Assembly (NCBI GenBank): GCA_937950605.1
Contig: CALFDA010000021.1
Location: forward strand, 1 to 18,476
Reading direction: 5' to 3'
Source of the DNA: an uncultured PS1 clade bacterium
GTDB taxonomy: Bacteria > Pseudomonadota > Gammaproteobacteria > PS1 > Pseudothioglobaceae
DNA length: 18,476 nt
How positions within the stretch are numbered: the stretch's first letter is position 1; the number at the start of each line of letters is the position of its first letter. The notes beneath the pieces were generated by a model. The model made no database searches. It saw nothing but the letters and a program-made list of their open reading frames with translations, and was not told the origin of the DNA. This document shows positions 14,742-18,476 of this stretch, in pieces. The translations under genes were made by a program, and so were the position numbers.

Positions 14742-15422
14742 TTATAATTGTTTTTGATACTTAGTTGGGTCTGATATTCCTGCTTGTTTAAAACCGATTT
14801 TGCGATATTCACAAGCATCACATATGCCACAAGCAAGCCCTTTATCATCTGCCTGATAGCAGGTAGTGGTTAGTGAATAATCGATACCTAATGCAACCCC
14901 AGTTCGAATGATTTGAGATTTACGTAAGTCAATAAGGGGTGTGTGAATGGTAATTTTTTTGCCCTCAATCGCTTGTTTGGTGGCTAAATTTGCCATTGCC
15001 TCAAAAGATTTAATATATTCCCTGCGACAATCTGGATAGCCCGAATAATCAAGTGCATTCACGCCAATAAAAATATCTTGACAATCTAGTACTTCTGACC
15101 AAGCCGTGGCGTAAGATAAAAAAATGGTGTTACGTGCAGGCACATAGGTTAGCGGTATTGTATTGTTAGAGTTGAATTTTGGGACTTTAATATTGTCATC
15201 AGTTAGGGCAGAGCCGCCAATATCATTAAGAAAAATACGCATGATTTTATGATTTTTCACGCCAAACATTTGGGCAACTTGTCGGGCAGCGTTAAGTTCT
15301 GATTTTTGTTTTTGTCCATAATCAAAACTCAAGGCATGGCAATCAAACCCTTGAGATTTGGCAATAGCAAGAGTGGTGGTAGAATCTAGCCCGCCCGATA
15401 ATAAAATAACGGCTTTAGACAT
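14742..15422 (-). CDS. queC: 7-cyano-7-deazaguanine synthase QueC
   Basis: QueC converts 7-carboxy-7-deazaguanine to preQ0 using ATP and ammonia, in the queuosine pathway. The 226-residue protein has the PP-loop ATP motif LLSGGLDSTT (SGGLDS at 9-14). The zinc site is Cys188, Cys198, Cys201 and Cys204 in TTCYQA...CGICDAC. NALDYSGYPDCR and THTPLIDLRKS-like segments are typical. ATG 15422 is chosen; a TTG at 15446 would only add eight residues inside parE. Its start overlaps the parE stop by eight bases, suggesting coupled translation. QueH, the last enzyme of the pathway, is at 1266-1967, but other pathway genes are not in view. Confidence 0.94.
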   Translation of the reverse strand: MSKAVILLSGGLDSTTTLAIAKSQGFDCHALSFDYGQKQKSELNAARQVAQMFGVKNHKIMRIFLNDIGGSALTDDNIKVPKFNSNNTIPLTYVPARNTIFLSYATAWSEVLDCQDIFIGVNALDYSGYPDCRREYIKSFEAMANLATKQAIEGKKITIHTPLIDLRKSQIIRTGVALGIDYSLTTTCYQADDKGLACGICDACEYRKIGFKQAGISDPTKYQKQL

Positions 15423-17298
15423 TGGCAAGATTGCCTTTTTCTTCAAGCCATTTTCTGCGATCTGATGCGCGTTTTTTGCTTAATAGCATATCCATAGTTT
15501 GAAAAATTTGGGGCGGATTATCAAGTGTAAGTTGGATTAAACGGCGCGTGTCGGGCAACATTGTTGTTTCTCTAAGTTGTGAGGGATTCATCTCGCCTAG
15601 ACCTTTGAAGCGTTGCACTTGAATCTTTGTATGCTTATTTTTATTTGCAATTTTTTTAATAATGCCGTCTCTTTCGTTGTTATCTAGCGCATAATGCACC
15701 TGTTTACCTGCGTCAATACGATAAAGAGGTGGCATTGCAATATAAACATGCCCATTTTGAATGAGTTTTGGAAAATGTTTGACAAAAAGCGTGCAAATAA
15801 GTGTGGCAATGTGTGCGCCATCGGAGTCTGCATCTGCCAAAATGCAGATTTTTCCATATCTAAGCCCTGATATATCTTTATTATTTGGTTCCAAACCGAT
15901 TGCTACGCTAATATCATGCACCTCATTGCTTGCTAATACTTGCTCTGATTCTATCTCCCATGTGTTAAGAATTTTGCCGCGTAAGGGCAAAATCGCTTGA
16001 TATTCTTTGTCTCGTGCTTGTTTAGCAGAACCACCTGCGGAGTCGCCTTCTACTAAAAATATCTCAGTTCTATCAAGATCATTACTGGTGCAATCAGATA
16101 ATTTTCCGGGTAGAGCAGGACCACTGATTATTTTTTTGCGGACAACTTTTTTGCTGGTTTTAATGCGTGATTGTGCGTTAGTAATGGCTAATTGGGCGAT
16201 TTGTTCGGCTACATCAGTATGTTGATTTAACCAAAGACTAAAGGCATCTTTAACGATTTTAGCAACAAAACCAGCGCATTTTCTCGAAGAAAGTCTTTCC
16301 TTAGTTTGTCCTGAAAATTGTGGGTCTAAGATTTTAATAGAAAGTATATAAGCGATTTTTTGCCATACATCGTCAGGCGTTAGCTTGATATTTTTGGGTG
16401 TCAAATTTCTGAATTGGCAAAATTCTTTTAAAGCGTCTGTTAACCCAGAACGCAGTCCGTTTACATGGGTTCCACCCTGATAAGTAGGAATAAGGTTAAC
16501 ATAACTTTCACCAATAACATCGGTGTTAAATTCGCTCCACGCCACAGCACAGTTTAGTTGTTGTTGCTTAGATTCGTAATTAACAACAAAAGGTTTTTTT
16601 GGTAAATAATCTAGACCATTAAGCGCAGTTGATAAATAGTCTTGTAAACCTTTTTCGTAAAACCATCTATCTTTGGTTGCGTTGATTTCATTGTCAAAAG
16701 TAATTTCTAAACCTCGACACAACAAGGCTTTTGAGCGTAGGTTGTGTCTAAGTTTGCTAATGGAAAATTTACTCGAATCAAAAACAGTAGCATCTGGCAT
16801 AAATTTAACTTTGGTGCCAGTATTGCGTTTAGCAACAGTGCCAATTACTTTAAGATTGCTTTTTTTAAAACCCTTAGAAAAACTAATATAGTACTCTTTA
16901 GCATCGCGTTTAATCCAAATTTCTAACAAAGTAGATAATGCATTGACTACTGATATACCAACACCGTGCAATCCACCAGAGAATTGATAAGAATCGTTAG
17001 AGAATTTACCGCCTGCATGCAGTTTGCTTAAAATAACTTCAACACCGGGTAGAGATTCTTCGGGGTGAATATCAATTGGCATGCCACGACCATTGTCTTC
17101 AACAGATAAAGAACCATCTGTATAAAGCACCACATTTATTGCATTTGCATAGCCAGAAATAGCCTCATCGACACTGTTATCAATAACCTCTTGCGCTAAA
17201 TGATTAGGTCTTTCGGTTTCAGTATACATCCCTGGACGTCTACGCACTGGGTCCAAGCCCGATAACACCTCAATTGATGATGAGTCATAATTGCTCAT
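15415..17298 (-). CDS. parE: DNA topoisomerase IV subunit B
   Basis: ParE is the ATPase subunit of topoisomerase IV, which with ParC unlinks daughter chromosomes. The 627-residue protein matches E. coli ParE (630) along its length. VLSGLDPVRRRPGMY is at 11-25. The GHKL ATPase residues include Asn41 in EVIDNSVDEA and DNGRGMP at 68-74, plus GGLHGVG. The TOPRIM domain has LVEGDSAGGSAKQARD and the metal site DADSDGAHI. The C-terminus has QRFKGLGEMNP. TESYVNLIPT-type and ERLSSRKC signatures point to ParE rather than GyrB, and GyrB would also be longer. ATG 17298 matches the family start; AGAGG lies 15 bases upstream, which is long. It is the first gene of a parE-queC-acpP run. Confidence 0.96.
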   Translation of the reverse strand: MSNYDSSSIEVLSGLDPVRRRPGMYTETERPNHLAQEVIDNSVDEAISGYANAINVVLYTDGSLSVEDNGRGMPIDIHPEESLPGVEVILSKLHAGGKFSNDSYQFSGGLHGVGISVVNALSTLLEIWIKRDAKEYYISFSKGFKKSNLKVIGTVAKRNTGTKVKFMPDATVFDSSKFSISKLRHNLRSKALLCRGLEITFDNEINATKDRWFYEKGLQDYLSTALNGLDYLPKKPFVVNYESKQQQLNCAVAWSEFNTDVIGESYVNLIPTYQGGTHVNGLRSGLTDALKEFCQFRNLTPKNIKLTPDDVWQKIAYILSIKILDPQFSGQTKERLSSRKCAGFVAKIVKDAFSLWLNQHTDVAEQIAQLAITNAQSRIKTSKKVVRKKIISGPALPGKLSDCTSNDLDRTEIFLVEGDSAGGSAKQARDKEYQAILPLRGKILNTWEIESEQVLASNEVHDISVAIGLEPNNKDISGLRYGKICILADADSDGAHIATLICTLFVKHFPKLIQNGHVYIAMPPLYRIDAGKQVHYALDNNERDGIIKKIANKNKHTKIQVQRFKGLGEMNPSQLRETTMLPDTRRLIQLTLDNPPQIFQTMDMLLSKKRASDRRKWLEEKGNLANV

Positions 17299-17452
17299 AA
17301 TGTTGCGTAAAAGCCTCTTAAGAACATTTTGTGCGATATCATACCGATAAGTATACGTAAATTAATAAATCTTTTATAGGGTCTGTAGTTTTTAGCGATG
17401 GAATTCATAGACATGTGCACAAGACACAATGAAAAATGTATTTGTGTGATGG

Positions 17453-18367
17453 TTATGTGAATACTTCATCAAGTATTTTATCTACTTGTTTATCAAGAAT
17501 ATTTTTATCTATATTTTTATGGGGTATTTGAAATTTTTTTAAAACAAGTTTGAATCTTTCAAAACCTTTTTGATTTCTCAATTCTACCCATTCAACCTTA
17601 AGTTTATCGAGTTGAGATTTGTTTTGATTAGATAGCTTATCTGCCACAAATACAGAACTATCTCTTGCAATAACAGCATCTGCACTTTCTGGATTCCCTT
17701 TACCCATAAGTTTTACTTCACATTTATATTCATTGTCATCGGTAGTTAGAAAAAAATCTACTTCTCTATTTACATCACCTTTTTTAATTTTTTTGGCTCT
17801 TGGTTTTAATGAGTAATTTTGTTTTGCAACGGAATATAATTTACAAAGTGTTAGCATTAATGGACCTTCAGTTTGTTTTCCAGCGGTACTCCATAAACCT
17901 CCCCTCAGAGCAGCTCTTTTAACAGCCAGTGTGTTGATTACAATTAAACTTTCATTTATATCTAATTCAACACTAACTTTGTTAAACTTTATTTGTAACG
18001 ATAGATTTAAGTCTTCAACTTTTGTCAATTCATCAATTGCATTATAAAGAGTATCATAATGCTCATAAGATGCTTTTATTACGATTTCACGAGCTGCAGA
18101 ATTATACATATTGGTAATTGTTTTTTTATTTAGTCCAGCATTAATTGCCATTTCATCCGAAGGCAATTCTGTGCTTAACATCTCTTTTTTATACCAATCA
18201 GTATTAATATTCTTATTATTTAACTTTGCCTCTGCTATTCTTTTAAAAAAATCTATGGCGAACTGCAAAAATTTGGCATTAATAAGAGTCACTATCTCTA
18301 TCCTGTAATCTTCACCTTTAATAAGTTTTTTTATAATTTTTTTAGTTACCTGTTCTGTAAGTGTCAT
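17453..18367 (-). CDS. CfrBI-family type II restriction endonuclease
   Basis: This 304-residue protein resembles the CfrBI restriction endonuclease family, which cleaves at CCWWGG. The call rests on remembered signatures: ALRGGLWSTAGK at 153-164, followed by GPLMLTLCKLYSV. The PD-(D/E)xK core is probably Asp204 in REVDFFL, then Glu217 and Lys219 in CEVKLMGKGNPESADA. A strong GAGAGG lies five bases before ATG 18367. The ATG overlaps the stop of an upstream gene on the same strand (ATGA). That gene is probably the cognate methyltransferase. No break is seen. CCWWGG sites occur in this window (for example 4675, 6623, 7745, 7994, 9408, 12014), so protection would be needed if the specificity is shared. 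Confidence 0.75.
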   Translation of the reverse strand: MTLTEQVTKKIIKKLIKGEDYRIEIVTLINAKFLQFAIDFFKRIAEAKLNNKNINTDWYKKEMLSTELPSDEMAINAGLNKKTITNMYNSAAREIVIKASYEHYDTLYNAIDELTKVEDLNLSLQIKFNKVSVELDINESLIVINTLAVKRAALRGGLWSTAGKQTEGPLMLTLCKLYSVAKQNYSLKPRAKKIKKGDVNREVDFFLTTDDNEYKCEVKLMGKGNPESADAVIARDSSVFVADKLSNQNKSQLDKLKVEWVELRNQKGFERFKLVLKKFQIPHKNIDKNILDKQVDKILDEVFT

Positions 18368-18476
18368 GCTATCCTCTCTTTAAATTCCTCTAATGTTAAA
18401 AAGGTACTTTCTTTTTTTTCTTTAAAGAGGGTTAAGTTATCTTTTTGTACTAGAGATTTCATATATTCGAAATATT
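18364..18476 (-). CDS. C-terminal end of a gene upstream of the CfrBI-like endonuclease (partial), probably its methyltransferase
   Basis: The last 36 codons of a minus-strand gene enter from the right edge and stop at TGA 18364-18366, overlapping the endonuclease ATG. The visible sequence, including YFEYMKSLVQKDNLTLF and FLTLEEFKERIA, is charged and helical and contains no diagnostic motif. Translational coupling to a restriction gene makes a cognate DNA methyltransferase the likeliest identity. This is inferred from context only. Confidence 0.5.
   Translation of the reverse strand, partial: YFEYMKSLVQKDNLTLFKEKKESTFLTLEEFKERIA

Noticed and set aside
17424..17447. ACACAA / TTGTGT hairpin after the CfrBI-like gene
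   Set aside because: It has only six base pairs, a long loop and no T-run on the minus strand.
1..18476. tRNA, rRNA, insertion sequence or CRISPR array
   Set aside because: I looked for cloverleaf or TTCGA-arm signals, transposase motifs with terminal repeats, and repeat-spacer patterns, and saw none.

Overview
The window is AT-rich DNA, about two-thirds A+T by eye, from a gammaproteobacterium. ParE follows the Escherichia coli protein almost residue for residue along its length. TrxB, Ung, PdxB, QueC and AcpP are also of gammaproteobacterial type. Low GC, small operons with 1-8 base gene overlaps, and pseudogenes broken at A-runs would suit a marine sulfur-oxidiser or symbiont lineage such as SUP05/Thioglobaceae. 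That placement is inference.

Layout. 1-186: tail of a protein with a calcium-binding-type loop. 233-655: frameshifted nuclease-like pseudogene. 826-1967: HolD-like gene overlapping queH. 2306-3028: lone GT25 glycosyltransferase. 3335-4962: adenine methyltransferase plus a restriction-nuclease-like gene split by an in-frame TAG. 5160-8248, all on the minus strand: trxB, a TrpD2/YbiB-family gene and a lytic transglycosylase lipoprotein. 8623-10836, plus strand: membrane-anchored thioredoxin, ung and pdxB. 10936-14224, minus strand: an MmeI-like fused restriction-modification protein, an overlapping three-helix membrane protein, and a 45-residue proline/lysine repeat protein. 14448-17298, minus strand: parE, queC and acpP. 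17453-18476, minus strand: a CfrBI-like endonuclease preceded by the tail of a gene that leaves the window.

Housekeeping genes cover queuosine synthesis (queC, queH), base-excision repair (ung), topoisomerase IV (parE), pyridoxal phosphate (pdxB), fatty-acid carrier (acpP), thiol redox (trxB, thioredoxin) and cell-wall or surface turnover. Between them sit three restriction-modification loci, one with a broken nuclease and one running off the edge, plus one further nuclease-like relic. This pattern looks like repeated gain and decay of defence genes at housekeeping junctions. The best candidate for something undescribed is the MmeI-like, membrane-protein, repeat-peptide operon at 10936-14224.
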